Positions 9,493-18,783 are shown, counted from the first letter of the stretch. The stretch: DNA of 53,255 bases from Erysipelotrichaceae bacterium (GCA_022767445.1 JALENJ010000065.1:1-53255); one strand, 5' to 3'. The notes: generated by a model from the letters alone, not told the origin. Numbers and translations are program-made.

Positions 9493-10176
9493 ATGTATAG
9501 CTTACGCATACAAAGAATTGCAAATATGATTCATGCAGGCATGGTCTTAGCTGATATAGGCACTGATCATGCCTTTCTTCCGATACTTGCAATCAAAGAA
9601 AAGAAAGTACAAAAAGCATATGCTTGTGATATCGCAAAAGGACCACTAGAAGTAGCGAAAAAGAATATCCAAGCTGAAGGCTTGGACAATAACATTACTA
9701 CAATCTTATCCAATGGTTTGGATGCTGTACCGATGGATACAGATGTTGTAGTCATTGCTGGAATGGGCTTTTTTACAGCGAGAGATATACTCGAAAAAGC
9801 AGGGCAACAAAGACTACAACATCTGAAACAAATCATTGTTGAAGTAAATCGTAAACCACAATTATTACGTGCATGGATATCAATGAATCACTATACAATC
9901 ATAGATGAACAGATTATCCATGATCGAGATTTCTACTATGTAGCGATTAGCTTTACAACAGAATATCATCAAGACTACAGTGACCAACAACTCTTGTGTG
10001 GTCCAATCTTGATGCATACACAAACACAAGAGTATCAAGACTATTGTGATCATGAAATCAGTTTTATCGATGCAATCCTATCGAAGTATCCACGAGATGA
10101 TATGCATCGACAAACATTACTAGTACAAAAAGAATATTGGCAACAGGCAAAAACTGTTGACAGCGCTTTCAATTAA
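9493..10176 (+). CDS. trmK: tRNA (adenine-22-N1)-methyltransferase
   Basis: 227 residues. N-terminal SAM-binding fold with MVLADIGTDHAFLP (motif I), then VVIAGMG and a substrate-binding strand, as in TrmK/YqfN. The gene lies directly behind rpoD, exactly as in Bacillus. The start at ATG 9493 gives MYSLRIQRIANMI, which fits the family; a TTG at 9481 would overlap rpoD. The ribosome binding site is weak (AAGTAAG), suggesting coupling to rpoD. Its last codons contain the promoter and cre site of the next operon. Confidence 0.9.
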   Translation: MYSLRIQRIANMIHAGMVLADIGTDHAFLPILAIKEKKVQKAYACDIAKGPLEVAKKNIQAEGLDNNITTILSNGLDAVPMDTDVVVIAGMGFFTARDILEKAGQQRLQHLKQIIVEVNRKPQLLRAWISMNHYTIIDEQIIHDRDFYYVAISFTTEYHQDYSDQQLLCGPILMHTQTQEYQDYCDHEISFIDAILSKYPRDDMHRQTLLVQKEYWQQAKTVDSAFN

Positions 10177-10186
10177 TGTTTAAATT
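10157..10186 (+). promoter_or_regulatory. Promoter of the PTS operon with overlapping cre site
   Basis: TTGACA (10157-10162) is followed after 17-18 bp by TTAAAT/TAAATT (10180-10186). The overlapping sequence TGACAGCGCTTTCA (10158-10171) matches the catabolite-responsive element consensus TGNAARCGNWWWCA at 13 of 14 positions. CcpA bound here would cover the -35 box. The site lies within the last codons of trmK. Confidence 0.75.
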
Positions 10187-10200
10187 TTAATTGTTAGTTG

Positions 10201-10275
10201 GGATTGTTACTCTCTATTGAGGCTTGACCTAAAACGTGCTTTTTGTTTTGGGAGCTGAGATTGAGAGTTTTTTTT
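10201..10275 (+). promoter_or_regulatory. RAT antiterminator site and leader terminator
   Basis: GGATTGTTACTCTCTATTGA with following GGCTTGACCTAAAA (10201-10234) matches the ribonucleic antiterminator pattern recognised by BglG/LicT proteins (GGATTGTTACT...GGC...ACCTAAA). It overlaps the left arm (ACTCTC 10209-10214) of a terminator whose right arm GAGAGT (10263-10268) runs into eight T. This is the standard mutually exclusive arrangement: when the antiterminator protein binds RAT, the terminator cannot form. Confidence 0.85.
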
Positions 10276-10290
10276 GTGGAGATATAACAT

Positions 10291-11121
10291 ATGAAAGTAA
10301 TCAAAAATATCAATAACAATGTCTCTCTTTGCATAGACTCAAAGGGAAGAGAACTAATTGCCTTTGGCAAAGGTATAGGCTTTCAAAAGCCACCGTATGA
10401 ACTTCCTTTAAGCAAGATAGAACGTACGTTTTACAATGTATTACCTGACCAACTGGCACTGTTCGAGCAGATACCAGAAGAGATATTTGATGTAACAATG
10501 TTCATTGTGGATATGGCAACAGAGAAGCTCAAAGCACAACTAAATCCCAATATTACCTTTGTATTAGCAGATCATATCAACTTTGCGATTCAAAGACATA
10601 AACAAGGATTAAAAGTAAGAATGCCAAACGCTACGATGTTAGAAGCGGATTATCCAATTGAATTTGAGATTGGCAAACAAGGTGTAGCTCTTATCCGTAA
10701 GAAATTGAAAATTGGCCTAAGTGCAGATGAGCAGATATCCATTGCATTACACTTGATCAATGCTGAGTCCATACCTGCAGAATTAAATCAAACAACATTG
10801 AATCGTGAGAAGATTACAGAGGATATCCTAATGATTATCGAGGAACAATTTCAATTGAGCATTCCTCGCTCATCATTTAACACCCAAAGATTTGTTACAC
10901 ACTTGAATTATCTACTGGGCAGAATTGAAAGTAATCAAAAAGTGGAATCTTCCAATGAGAAACTATTTGTTAGTGTCAAACAGGAATATCCACAAAGTTA
11001 TCAATGTGCGATGAAAATCGAAGAGTATCTAAAGAAGAACATGGGTTATCCTGCGAGTAATGAAGAGATCCTCTACTTGATGTTGCATATCAACCGACTT
11101 ACTGCTCGTGAACAAATTTAA
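10291..11121 (+). CDS. BglG/LicT-family transcriptional antiterminator
   Basis: 276 residues. An N-terminal RNA-binding CAT domain (about 1-55, with VIKNINNNVSL and GRELIAFGKGIGF) precedes two PRD domains whose phosphorylatable histidines are visible in ADHINFAIQRH (PRD1) and LMLHINRLT (PRD2). Such proteins bind a RAT hairpin in the leader of their own operon and are controlled by phosphorylation from HPr and the cognate EIIB. Both the RAT and the EIIBC gene are adjacent here, so self-regulation of this operon is nearly certain in principle. The sugar is unknown. Confidence 0.93.
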   Translation: MKVIKNINNNVSLCIDSKGRELIAFGKGIGFQKPPYELPLSKIERTFYNVLPDQLALFEQIPEEIFDVTMFIVDMATEKLKAQLNPNITFVLADHINFAIQRHKQGLKVRMPNATMLEADYPIEFEIGKQGVALIRKKLKIGLSADEQISIALHLINAESIPAELNQTTLNREKITEDILMIIEEQFQLSIPRSSFNTQRFVTHLNYLLGRIESNQKVESSNEKLFVSVKQEYPQSYQCAMKIEEYLKKNMGYPASNEEILYLMLHINRLTAREQI

Positions 11122-11185
11122 CTTGGCATATACATATAACAAAGCGCGCTGTTGTATGTTTGCATATGAATAAGGAGATATGAAT

Positions 11186-12583
11186 ATGGCAATCAATAAC
11201 ACACAAATTGCTAAAGATGTACTAGCCGCCATCGGCGGAAAAGAAAACATTGTATTCGCAACACACTGCATTACAAGATTACGTTTTACATTGAAAGATA
11301 AATCAATACCTAACGGTGATGAAATCAAGAAAATACCAGGTGTTTTAGGTGTCAATATCGCTGGTGATCAATACCAAATTATCATCGGACAAAATGTACC
11401 TAAAGTGTATTCCGCATTGTGTAAGGAAGCAGGTATCGCTGAGGAAGCTGCGATTGATGAAAATCTTGATCAACCAAAAGAGAACTTAACACTCAAATCA
11501 ATCGGCAGTAAGATTCTAGATTACCTATCTGGCTCAATGACACCAATTATTCCAGCTATGCTTGGAGCTGCGATGTTCAAGACTATCCAAGTATTGTTTG
11601 GTCCAGATATGTTAAAACTATTTAGTGAAACATCTGACTTCTACTTACTTACAAATTTTGTCTATAACGCATTCTTCTATTTCTTACCAATTTACTTAGG
11701 CTTTACAGCAGCTAAGAAAGTTGGATTGAATCAACTTGTAGGTGCCTTCCTTGGAGGTTGCTTACTGGTTCCAGGTTTTGTAACACTAGCAAGTACAGAG
11801 GGTGCAAGCTTTGCTGTATATGGAATTCCAGCAAGAATGATGACATATGGACAAACTGTTCTTCCTATCATCTTGATTATCCCAGTAGCGAAGGTTGTTT
11901 GGGATTTCTTTGCGAAGTATATTCCAGATATGTTATCTACTGTATTTACACCATTTTTAACAATGGTAGTGATGGTTCCTTTGGTTTACTCTGTTTTAGG
12001 TCCACTCGGTGGATATGCTGGTGATCTCATTGGTAATGGCTTATTATCATTTGGCAATATTGGTGGCTTCTTAGCAGTTGCGGTTGTGGCTGGCTTATGG
12101 GAGTTCCTTGTAATGACAGGTATGCACCAAGTATTAATCGTGTTTGGTATTACTTCTATGGTGCAAACAGGTGCTGATAAGTTTGTCTTAACAGCAGGAG
12201 GTCTAGCGACTTGGGCTGCCTTTGGTATGGCATTGGGTGCTTTCTTACGTCTACGTGATAAAGATGAAAAGGCTCTTGCATTAGGTTACTTTGTTTCTGG
12301 TATTCTCGGTGGTGTAACTGAACCTGTATTATACGGTATTGGCTTTAAGTATAAGAAACCATTTATTGCCTTAATCATCGGTGGCTTTATCGGTGGTATC
12401 TATGCAGGTATTACAGGTGTTGGTACATATGTCATGGGTGCTACAAACTTCTTAGCAATTCTTGGCTTTGTTGGTGGAGGCACAGCGAACTTGATCAACG
12501 GAGTGATTGCAGTGTTGCTATCATTTACGATCAGTGCTATCGTTACATTTGTAATTGGATTTCCAAAAGAAAACAAACAATAA
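11186..12583 (+). CDS. PTS EIIBC permease, glucose/glucoside superfamily
   Basis: 465 residues. An N-terminal IIB domain carries the phosphocysteine loop ATHCITRLRF (Cys28). An EIIC domain of about 10 hydrophobic segments follows, starting at GSMTPIIPAMLGAAM and containing TGMHQVL and the conserved GGVTEPVLYGIGFKYKKPF loop. There is no IIA domain, so a IIA from another transporter must supply phosphate, as with MurP or TreB. ATG 11186 is 8 nt from AAGGAG; an ATG at 11180 is too close. The neighbour is a ChbG-type deacetylase, which hints at an N-acetylated sugar or glycoside; this is inference. Confidence 0.9.
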   Translation: MAINNTQIAKDVLAAIGGKENIVFATHCITRLRFTLKDKSIPNGDEIKKIPGVLGVNIAGDQYQIIIGQNVPKVYSALCKEAGIAEEAAIDENLDQPKENLTLKSIGSKILDYLSGSMTPIIPAMLGAAMFKTIQVLFGPDMLKLFSETSDFYLLTNFVYNAFFYFLPIYLGFTAAKKVGLNQLVGAFLGGCLLVPGFVTLASTEGASFAVYGIPARMMTYGQTVLPIILIIPVAKVVWDFFAKYIPDMLSTVFTPFLTMVVMVPLVYSVLGPLGGYAGDLIGNGLLSFGNIGGFLAVAVVAGLWEFLVMTGMHQVLIVFGITSMVQTGADKFVLTAGGLATWAAFGMALGAFLRLRDKDEKALALGYFVSGILGGVTEPVLYGIGFKYKKPFIALIIGGFIGGIYAGITGVGTYVMGATNFLAILGFVGGGTANLINGVIAVLLSFTISAIVTFVIGFPKENKQ

Positions 12584-12595
12584 GGAGTGTGTTTT

Positions 12596-13366
12596 ATGAG
12601 ACAGTTAATCATCAGAGCAGATGATATTGGCTATAGTGAAGCAGTCAATTATGGGATCACAAAATCTGTAAAAGAGGGTTTGATTCGCAGTGCTGGTTTA
12701 ATGCCAAATATGCCTGCGGCCAAACATGGTTTGGATTTACTTGTGGGATGTGATGTTGTCATAGGACAACATACGAATGTATGTATTGGTAAGCCATGTG
12801 CTGATCCTAGCTTGATTCCTTCTATGCTGGATGAGAATGGTGAATTCTTATCATCCAGAAAGCATCGTGAAGCTTTTAAGCAGGGGAAAGATTTAATCAA
12901 ACTTGATGAGGCTGTCATTGAAGTAGAAGCACAGTATATTCGCTTCAAAGAACTAACAGGCAAAGAACCTGCATACTTTGAGGCGCATGCTATTGCCAGT
13001 GCAAATCTGATGAAGGCATTAGCGATTGTAGCTGATAAGTATCACTTAGCATTTAATGATATGAATCCTATGGTAGACAGTGGTCTATTTAGGGGAAAGC
13101 CTATCCATTCACTACCAATGGATTCTATGAATCTAGAATACGATCCATTTGAATCACTAAAAGATGCTGTATTACATCACTTTAGTGAAGAGATGCCAAA
13201 TGTATTTGTATGTCATCCAGGATACTTAGATGACTATATTCTGCATCATTCCAGTTTAACGGTAAATCGTACTAAGGAAGTGGAGATGCTGATCAATCCT
13301 GCAGTTAAAGAATGGTTATCACAACAAAAGATTGAACTGGTGAATTATTCGCAAGTCAATTTATAA
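12596..13366 (+). CDS. ChbG/YdjC-family carbohydrate deacetylase
   Basis: 256 residues. The family's metal triad appears present: Asp10 in RADDIG, His59 in GQHTNVCIGKP, and His131 in YFEAHAIAS; a later CHPGYLDD (Cys206-His207) matches the second active-site His block. The usual His-rich DSHHHVH motif is reduced to EAHAIAS, keeping only the first His. ChbG removes an acetyl group from chitobiose-6-phosphate and relatives. It is 12 nt downstream of the EIIBC gene with a good AAGGAG site, and would act on the phosphorylated sugar delivered by that permease. Confidence 0.85.
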   Translation: MRQLIIRADDIGYSEAVNYGITKSVKEGLIRSAGLMPNMPAAKHGLDLLVGCDVVIGQHTNVCIGKPCADPSLIPSMLDENGEFLSSRKHREAFKQGKDLIKLDEAVIEVEAQYIRFKELTGKEPAYFEAHAIASANLMKALAIVADKYHLAFNDMNPMVDSGLFRGKPIHSLPMDSMNLEYDPFESLKDAVLHHFSEEMPNVFVCHPGYLDDYILHHSSLTVNRTKEVEMLINPAVKEWLSQQKIELVNYSQVNL

Positions 13367-13380
13367 AATAGGCAAAAATA

Positions 13381-13404
13381 AAAACGTGAATGATCACGTT
13401 TTTT
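13381..13404. terminator. Bidirectional terminator between the PTS operon and rpsT
   Basis: AAAACGTGA/TCACGTTTT form a 9-bp stem with a 4-nt loop; T-rich tracts follow in both directions. The right flank overlaps the rpsT stop codon. Confidence 0.85.
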
Positions 13405-13669
13405 ATTTCTGAATGGAGTTAACTGCTTTTGCGAGTCTTGACTTTTGACGGGCAGCGTAGTTGTTATTCTTAATGTGTGAAACAACAGCCTTGTCTAAAG
13501 CCTTGTTTGCTGTATTGTAAGCAGCAGTAGCAGCTTCAACATCCTTAGCCTCTACAGCTAAGAGAACTTTCTTGATTGCTGTTTTTAACTCGCTCTTTTG
13601 TCCAGCTTTCGCATTCTGTCTCTTCAGATTTGTGAGTGCGCGCTTCTTTTGTGACTTGATATTTGCCAT
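13403..13669 (-). CDS. rpsT: 30S ribosomal protein S20
   Basis: 88 residues, Lys/Ala-rich, beginning MANIKSQKKRALTNLKRQNA, the hallmark of bS20, an early 16S-binding helical-bundle protein. ATG follows AGGAGGTG. It is transcribed alone, divergently from fmt, from a promoter with TATAAT at 13708-13703 and a shared TTGCAA -35 box. Confidence 0.96.
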   Translation of the reverse strand: MANIKSQKKRALTNLKRQNAKAGQKSELKTAIKKVLLAVEAKDVEAATAAYNTANKALDKAVVSHIKNNNYAARQKSRLAKAVNSIQK

Positions 13670-13702
13670 GAGTACACCTCCTGTCCATCTATTAGCATTA
13701 GG

Positions 13703-13756
13703 ATTATATCAAAGTGGACTATAAATTGCAATGAAAACCAAAAAATACGCTATAAT
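13703..13756. promoter_or_regulatory. Divergent rpsT/fmt promoters with a shared palindromic -35
   Basis: ATTGCAAT at 13725-13732 is a palindrome, so TTGCAA (13726-13731) reads on both strands. Minus strand: 17-bp spacer to TATAAT 13708-13703 for rpsT. Plus strand: 19-bp spacer to TATAAT 13751-13756 for fmt. The 19-bp spacer is longer than ideal. Confidence 0.7.
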
Positions 13757-13777
13757 ATCCCAGTGGAGGTATTGAAT

Positions 13778-14716
13778 ATGAAGAATACAAGAATTGTGTT
13801 TTTTGGTACGACAACATTTGCTTGTGGTATATTACAAACTTTGATTGATGAGAAGTACAACGTTGTTGCGGTTGTTTCACAACCGGATAAGCCTGTTGGT
13901 CGTAAACATGTTATTCAACCAACTCCTACACATACTCTGGCAAGTCAATATCAAATCCCTGTTGTTCAACCGGATGTATTAAGAAATCATATTGAGGATG
14001 TATTACAGTATGAACCTGAGTTGATATTAACTTGTGCCTATGGGCAATTTGTACCAATGAAGATATTGGAATATCCAGAGTATGGTTGTATGAATGTGCA
14101 TCCATCACTTTTACCAAAATTCCGTGGTGGTGCGCCAATTCATCATGCGATTATGCATGGAGAAGAGATGACTGGTGTTAGTTTTATTCAGATGACCAAA
14201 GCGATGGATGCAGGTGATATCTATGCACAAGTCACAACACCAATTGATAAAGATGAAACCATGGCACAACTATCAGAAAGATTGTTAGTTTTAAGTAAAC
14301 AGATGATCAAAGATCATTTAGAGGATTATATCCTAGGTAACTTGAAACCAGTTGTACAACAAGAAGATCAAGTAATATTAGGTTTAAATATCACAAAGGA
14401 AGAGGAGAAAGTCAGCTTCCAAAGTGAAGAAGTACATGCATTATATAACCACATTCGTGGTTTGATTGATTGGCCTATGCCATATGGTATCGTTGATGGT
14501 AAGCGTATGAAATTCACGCATGTAAGAATGCGTGAAGATAACCATCACAAACAAGTAGGTGAAATATTAGGTTTTACAAATCATGCGATGGAGATTGCAT
14601 GTCAGGGTGGAATTCTGGAAGTCTTTGAATTACAACCTGAAGGAAAGAGTAAGATGAGTGCTGATGCCTATGCCAATGGAGCAGGACGTCAGATGATAGG
14701 AAAGGTATTTGAGTAA
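13778..14716 (+). CDS. fmt: Methionyl-tRNA formyltransferase
   Basis: 312 residues. Formyltransferase core with IVFFGTTTFACGIL, the active-site segment MNVHPSLLPKFRGGAPI (catalytic Asn and His) and TGVSFIQMTKAMDAGDI (catalytic Asp), then a C-terminal OB-fold that binds initiator tRNA. It adds a formyl group from 10-formyl-THF to Met-tRNAfMet. ATG 13778 follows GGAGGT; a GTG at 13763 would include the ribosome binding site in the protein. lepA begins 3 nt after the stop. Confidence 0.95.
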   Translation: MKNTRIVFFGTTTFACGILQTLIDEKYNVVAVVSQPDKPVGRKHVIQPTPTHTLASQYQIPVVQPDVLRNHIEDVLQYEPELILTCAYGQFVPMKILEYPEYGCMNVHPSLLPKFRGGAPIHHAIMHGEEMTGVSFIQMTKAMDAGDIYAQVTTPIDKDETMAQLSERLLVLSKQMIKDHLEDYILGNLKPVVQQEDQVILGLNITKEEEKVSFQSEEVHALYNHIRGLIDWPMPYGIVDGKRMKFTHVRMREDNHHKQVGEILGFTNHAMEIACQGGILEVFELQPEGKSKMSADAYANGAGRQMIGKVFE

Positions 14717-14719
14717 TAT

Positions 14720-16525
14720 ATGGATCAAAAACATATACGTAACTTCTGCATTATTGCCCATATTGACCATGGTAAATCTACGCTAGCAGATCGTATCTTA
14801 GAGATGACAGATACGGTGAAAGAGCGTGATATGAAAGCACAGATTCTAGATGATATGGATCTGGAAAGAGAACGTGGTATCACGATTAAGCTGAATGCAG
14901 TACAACTTAGTTACACAGCTAAGGATGGACAGGTTTACCTGTTTAATTTGATTGATACACCGGGTCATGTCGACTTTGCATATGAAGTATCTCGATCTCT
15001 GGCTGCTTGTGAGGGTGCGATTTTAGTGGTTGATTCAACACAGGGTGTACAAGCACAAACGTTAGCGAATACATATCTTGCATTGGATAATGATCTAGAG
15101 ATTCTTCCAGTTATCAATAAAGTCGATATGATGAATGCACAACCTGATGTCACTAAGAAAGAAATTGAAGATATCATCGGTTTAGACTGCAGCCAAGCAC
15201 CGTTAATTAGTGCGCGTAGCGGTTTGAATGTGGATGAGGTATTAGAACAGATTGTTTCACAGATACCTGCCCCAAGTGGGGATGAAAACGCTCCTTTACA
15301 GGCATTGGTATTTGACTCTTTCTATGATCCATACCGCGGTATTATCGCTTTGATTCGAATACGTCAAGGCAGTCTATCTGTTGGTGATAAGATACGCTTT
15401 ATGGCAACAGGCGCTGAGTATGAAGTACTAGAAGTGGGTATTCGTAATCCACGTGAAGTAAAGATGAATACATTGATGTGTGGTGATGTAGGATGGTTTG
15501 CGGCATCCATTAAATCCATTCATGATGTACGTGTCGGTGATACAGTAACCAAGGTAGAACAACCAGCATCGCAACCATTATCAGGATATCGTAAGTTAAA
15601 TCCAATGGTATATTGTGGTCTATATCCAACAGATGCAGCTAGGTATACAGACCTACGCGAAGCGCTAGATAAATTACAGCTCAACGATGCCTCTTTACAA
15701 TTTGAACCAGAGACATCGCAAGCATTAGGCTTTGGATATCGTTGCGGATTCTTGGGACTATTACACATGGACGTTATCCAAGAAAGACTAGAAAGAGAAT
15801 ACAATCTAGACTTGATTGCGACAGCCCCATCCGTTATCTATCACGTTTACTTAAGCGATGGCACAATGATAGAGATTGACAATCCGGCTAAGATGCCAGA
15901 TCCGGCAAGAATCGAAAGAGTAGAAGAACCATTTGTTAAGGCAAGTATCATGGTTCCAGATACATACATCGGTGCGATTATGGACCTGTGTCAAAATAAA
16001 CGCGGTATCTATCAGTCAATGGATATCATCGATACCGGAAGAAATATGATTGTCTATGAACTACCGCTATCTGAGATTATCTTTGACTTCTTTGATAAGT
16101 TGAAGTCCTGCTCAAAGGGATATGCCTCATTGGATTATGAATTGATTGGTTACCGTGCACAAGATCTTGTACGTATGGATATCTTATTGAACGGCGAAAA
16201 TGTCGATGCCTTATCCGTGATTATTCACAGATCCGAGGCTTATGCACGTGGTTCAGCTATTACTGTAAAACTCAAAGAGTTGATACCTAAGCAACAATTT
16301 GAGATCCCTGTACAGGCCGCTATTGGCGGAAAGATCATCGCAAGAACAAACATCAAGTCATTACGTAAGAATGTATTGGCGAAGTGCTATGGTGGCGATA
16401 TCTCACGTAAGAAGAAACTCTTAGAGAAACAAAAAGAAGGAAAGAAGAGAATGAAGGCAGTCGGCTCAGTCGAGATCCCACAGGAAGCTTTCATGTCTGT
16501 ATTATCCATGGATGATGATCGATAA
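14720..16525 (+). CDS. lepA: Elongation factor 4 (LepA)
   Basis: 601 residues, full length. GTPase motifs: [10 protein letters not shown] (G1), RGITIK (G2), DTPGHVDF (G3), NKVDM (G4). The LepA-specific C-terminal domain ends near the usual [15 protein letters not shown] and [10 protein letters not shown] segments. LepA is a ribosome-associated back-translocase or assembly factor. There is no clear ribosome binding site in the 3-nt gap after fmt, so translational coupling is likely. The 3' end overlaps hemW by 14 nt. Confidence 0.97.
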   Translation: MDQKHIRNFCIIAHIDHGKSTLADRILEMTDTVKERDMKAQILDDMDLERERGITIKLNAVQLSYTAKDGQVYLFNLIDTPGHVDFAYEVSRSLAACEGAILVVDSTQGVQAQTLANTYLALDNDLEILPVINKVDMMNAQPDVTKKEIEDIIGLDCSQAPLISARSGLNVDEVLEQIVSQIPAPSGDENAPLQALVFDSFYDPYRGIIALIRIRQGSLSVGDKIRFMATGAEYEVLEVGIRNPREVKMNTLMCGDVGWFAASIKSIHDVRVGDTVTKVEQPASQPLSGYRKLNPMVYCGLYPTDAARYTDLREALDKLQLNDASLQFEPETSQALGFGYRCGFLGLLHMDVIQERLEREYNLDLIATAPSVIYHVYLSDGTMIEIDNPAKMPDPARIERVEEPFVKASIMVPDTYIGAIMDLCQNKRGIYQSMDIIDTGRNMIVYELPLSEIIFDFFDKLKSCSKGYASLDYELIGYRAQDLVRMDILLNGENVDALSVIIHRSEAYARGSAITVKLKELIPKQQFEIPVQAAIGGKIIARTNIKSLRKNVLAKCYGGDISRKKKLLEKQKEGKKRMKAVGSVEIPQEAFMSVLSMDDDR

Positions 16526-17615
16526 ACCTGAATATCTTTACTTGCATGTACCATTCTGTAAGACAATCTGTTCGTATTGTGATTTCTGTCATGTAGGATA
16601 TCAAGAAAAACTAGCAGAAGCTTGGTTAGATACAATTCAAAAAGATATCCAACAAAGAACTCTCAATACACAACTAAAGACAATTTACATTGGTGGTGGT
16701 ACACCAACTGCACTCACATCCACACAATTAGATCGATTGTTAACAATGCTGAATCCATATGCAAGCGTGGTACAAGAATATACAATCGAAATTAACCCAG
16801 AACAGTTTGATGATAACAAAGCACAAGTGTTAAAGAAACACGGTGTTAACCGTGCAAGCATTGGATTTCAATCATCGAATACATCACTATTAAAGATGAT
16901 GAATCGACATCATACACTAAATGATGTGCAGATGACGATGGAGCTATTACGTGATGTTGCGATTGACAATATCTCGTTAGATTTGATGTATTCATTACCA
17001 AATCAAACGGTGGATATGTTACATGAATCTGTGAGAGACGCTTTGCGTTTAAAACCAACACACTTATCACTGTATTCTTTAACCATTGAGCCAAATACAT
17101 TATTTGCAAGAAAAGGATATCAACATCTTGATGATGATATGGAAGCAGATATGTATGAGTGGATATGTGATGAGCTTTCAAAGCAGGGCTTTGAACAATA
17201 TGAAATCAGCAACTTCGCAAAAGATGAAAAGTATTCACTACACAATCAAGCATACTGGAATTATCAGGACTTCTATGGCATTGGATGTGGTGCAAGTGGA
17301 AAAGAAAACGGTGAACGTTACGATATACCAAAGGATGTAAAAGCCTATATCCAAGATCCTACAATCAAAGATATTACGACACTGATGAAACAGGATCAGA
17401 TGTTTGAAGCAGTGATGATGGGCTTACGCCTTAAAAAGGGGATACAGCTTGATGTATTTCAGGCTATGTTTGGTGTATCGCTTGTGGATGTTTATCCAAA
17501 GGCGATACATGATTTAATCAAATCACAGGATTTAATTTTGGATGAAGCGTACTTGAAGTGTAGTCCAAAGGGATATGAAATCCTGAATACAATCCTGTTG
17601 TCATTTATGGATTAG
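16512..17615 (+). CDS. hemW: HemW-type radical SAM protein
   Basis: 367 residues. The radical-SAM cluster motif CxxxCxxC is CKTICSYC (Cys16, 20, 23), followed by a further Cys in DFC as in Hem[10 protein letters not shown] and SIGFQS strands belong to the SAM barrel, and a HemW C-terminal domain follows. HemW binds heme and inserts it into respiratory proteins; it was long misnamed as coproporphyrinogen dehydrogenase. It usually follows lepA, as here, with a 14-nt overlap. Two consecutive ATG codons (16512, 16515) make the exact start uncertain. Confidence 0.9.
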   Translation: MMIDKPEYLYLHVPFCKTICSYCDFCHVGYQEKLAEAWLDTIQKDIQQRTLNTQLKTIYIGGGTPTALTSTQLDRLLTMLNPYASVVQEYTIEINPEQFDDNKAQVLKKHGVNRASIGFQSSNTSLLKMMNRHHTLNDVQMTMELLRDVAIDNISLDLMYSLPNQTVDMLHESVRDALRLKPTHLSLYSLTIEPNTLFARKGYQHLDDDMEADMYEWICDELSKQGFEQYEISNFAKDEKYSLHNQAYWNYQDFYGIGCGASGKENGERYDIPKDVKAYIQDPTIKDITTLMKQDQMFEAVMMGLRLKKGIQLDVFQAMFGVSLVDVYPKAIHDLIKSQDLILDEAYLKCSPKGYEILNTILLSFMD

Positions 17616-17627
17616 CGTTTTACTAGC

Positions 17628-17656
17628 TTGAAATACATGGTTTTGTATGTTAGGAT
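17628..17656 (+). promoter_or_regulatory. Likely promoter of rpsO
   Basis: TTGAAA (17628-17633), 17 bp, TAGGAT (17651-17656). The resulting 5' leader would be about 80 nt. Confidence 0.55.
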
Positions 17657-17659
17657 GTA

Positions 17660-17741
17660 GTAGCTTTCTTGCTGGGAATAACGTATCCTCGAAAGTTATC
17701 CTCGGTTTGGAAGATATATTAGAAAGAAAGAGGAAAGTAAA
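17660..17741 (+). promoter_or_regulatory. Structured rpsO leader, possible S15 autoregulation
   Basis: The leader holds two direct copies of TATCCTCG (from 17684 and 17697) whose CCTC can pair with the rpsO Shine-Dalgarno GAGG (17730-17733). A hairpin GG-A-ATAAC/GTTATCC also forms. Ribosomal protein S15 is known to regulate its own mRNA in several bacteria through unrelated leader structures. This identity is inference; no known leader family was confirmed. Confidence 0.4.
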
Positions 17742-18008
17742 ATGTTATCAAAAGAAACAGTAGAATCCATTGCTAAAGAGTATGGTCGTAAGGAAGGCGA
17801 TACAGGTTCTGTAGAAGTTCAGGTTGCTTTACTTACAGCTCAAATCAACAGCTTAACTGTTCACATGCAGGCAAACAAGAAGGACTATTCTTCTAACCGT
17901 GGTCTATTAAAGATGGTAGGTCGTAGAAGAAAGATGCTTGATTACCTAAAGAAGAACGATGTAAATCGTTACCGTGAACTAGTACGTAAGTTAGGACTAA
18001 GAAAGTAA
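17742..18008 (+). CDS. rpsO: 30S ribosomal protein S15
   Basis: 88 residues with the uS15 signatures [33 protein letters not shown] and the C-terminal [14 protein letters not shown]. It binds the 16S three-way junction early in assembly. A GAGGAAAG ribosome binding site lies 8 nt upstream, and a strong terminator follows. In many bacteria pnp comes next; here three other genes intervene. Confidence 0.97.
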   Translation: MLSKETVESIAKEYGRKEGDTGSVEVQVALLTAQINSLTVHMQANKKDYSSNRGLLKMVGRRRKMLDYLKKNDVNRYRELVRKLGLRK

Positions 18009-18016
18009 TCGGATTT

Positions 18017-18040
18017 AGCAGTCATTTGACTGCTTTTTTT
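18017..18040 (+). terminator. Terminator of rpsO
   Basis: AGCAGTCA/TGACTGCT perfect 8-bp stem with a TT loop, then a run of seven T. Confidence 0.9.
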
Positions 18041-18081
18041 GTGTTTTTCGTGTAAAATATCTCTAAGAAAAGAGAACATAG

Positions 18082-18783
18082 ATGAGCTATATTACATTTC
18101 AAGATGTGAAAAAGATATACCATGTTGGTGAAATTGATATACATGCATTGGATGGAGTCAATTTCCAAATTGAGAAGGGACAGGTTGTCATTATTGCCGG
18201 TGCCAGTGGTGCTGGTAAAAGTACAATCCTTAATATCTTAGGTGGTATGGATACAGTCAGTAGTGGTTCTGTGATTGTTGATGGCAAACATGTCGATACG
18301 ATGAGTGAGAAAGAACTGACAGACTATCGTCGTTATGATATCGGCTTTGTTTTTCAGTTCTACAATCTCGTACAAAATCTAACGGCGCTTGAAAATGTAG
18401 AATTAGCCTCTGAAATTTGTAAAGATCCTCTTGATCCTATCGATGTTTTAAAACAAGTAGGACTACAAGAGCGTATGCATAATTTTCCTTCGCAACTATC
18501 TGGTGGTGAACAACAACGTGTTGCGATTGCCCGTGCGATCGCAAAAAATCCAAAGTTATTACTGTGTGATGAACCAACTGGTGCCTTAGACTACATTACG
18601 GGTAAACAGATACTACAGTTATTACAAGATACTGCTCGTAAGCTTTCCATGACAGTTGTGATTATCACGCATAACTTAGCGATTTGTGACATGGGTGATT
18701 TGGTATGTCACGTCAAAAACGGTAAAGTCATTTCGATGGAAAGAAATGAACATCCAAAAGATATAGCGGAGATCGAGTGGTGA
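18082..18783 (+). CDS. ABC transporter ATPase, MacB/LolD type
   Basis: 233 residues, a single nucleotide-binding domain. Walker [10 protein letters not shown] (40-48), Q-loop FVFQFYNLV (89-97), signature LSGGEQQR (139-146), Walker [13 protein letters not shown] (159-170) and the switch His in IITHN. The [15 protein letters not shown] sequence is the MacB/LolD/FtsE-like subfamily that powers FtsX-type mechanotransmission rather than classical import. Its stop codon overlaps the GTG of the permease gene by 4 nt, so the two form one transporter. Confidence 0.93.
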   Translation: MSYITFQDVKKIYHVGEIDIHALDGVNFQIEKGQVVIIAGASGAGKSTILNILGGMDTVSSGSVIVDGKHVDTMSEKELTDYRRYDIGFVFQFYNLVQNLTALENVELASEICKDPLDPIDVLKQVGLQERMHNFPSQLSGGEQQRVAIARAIAKNPKLLLCDEPTGALDYITGKQILQLLQDTARKLSMTVVIITHNLAICDMGDLVCHVKNGKVISMERNEHPKDIAEIEW

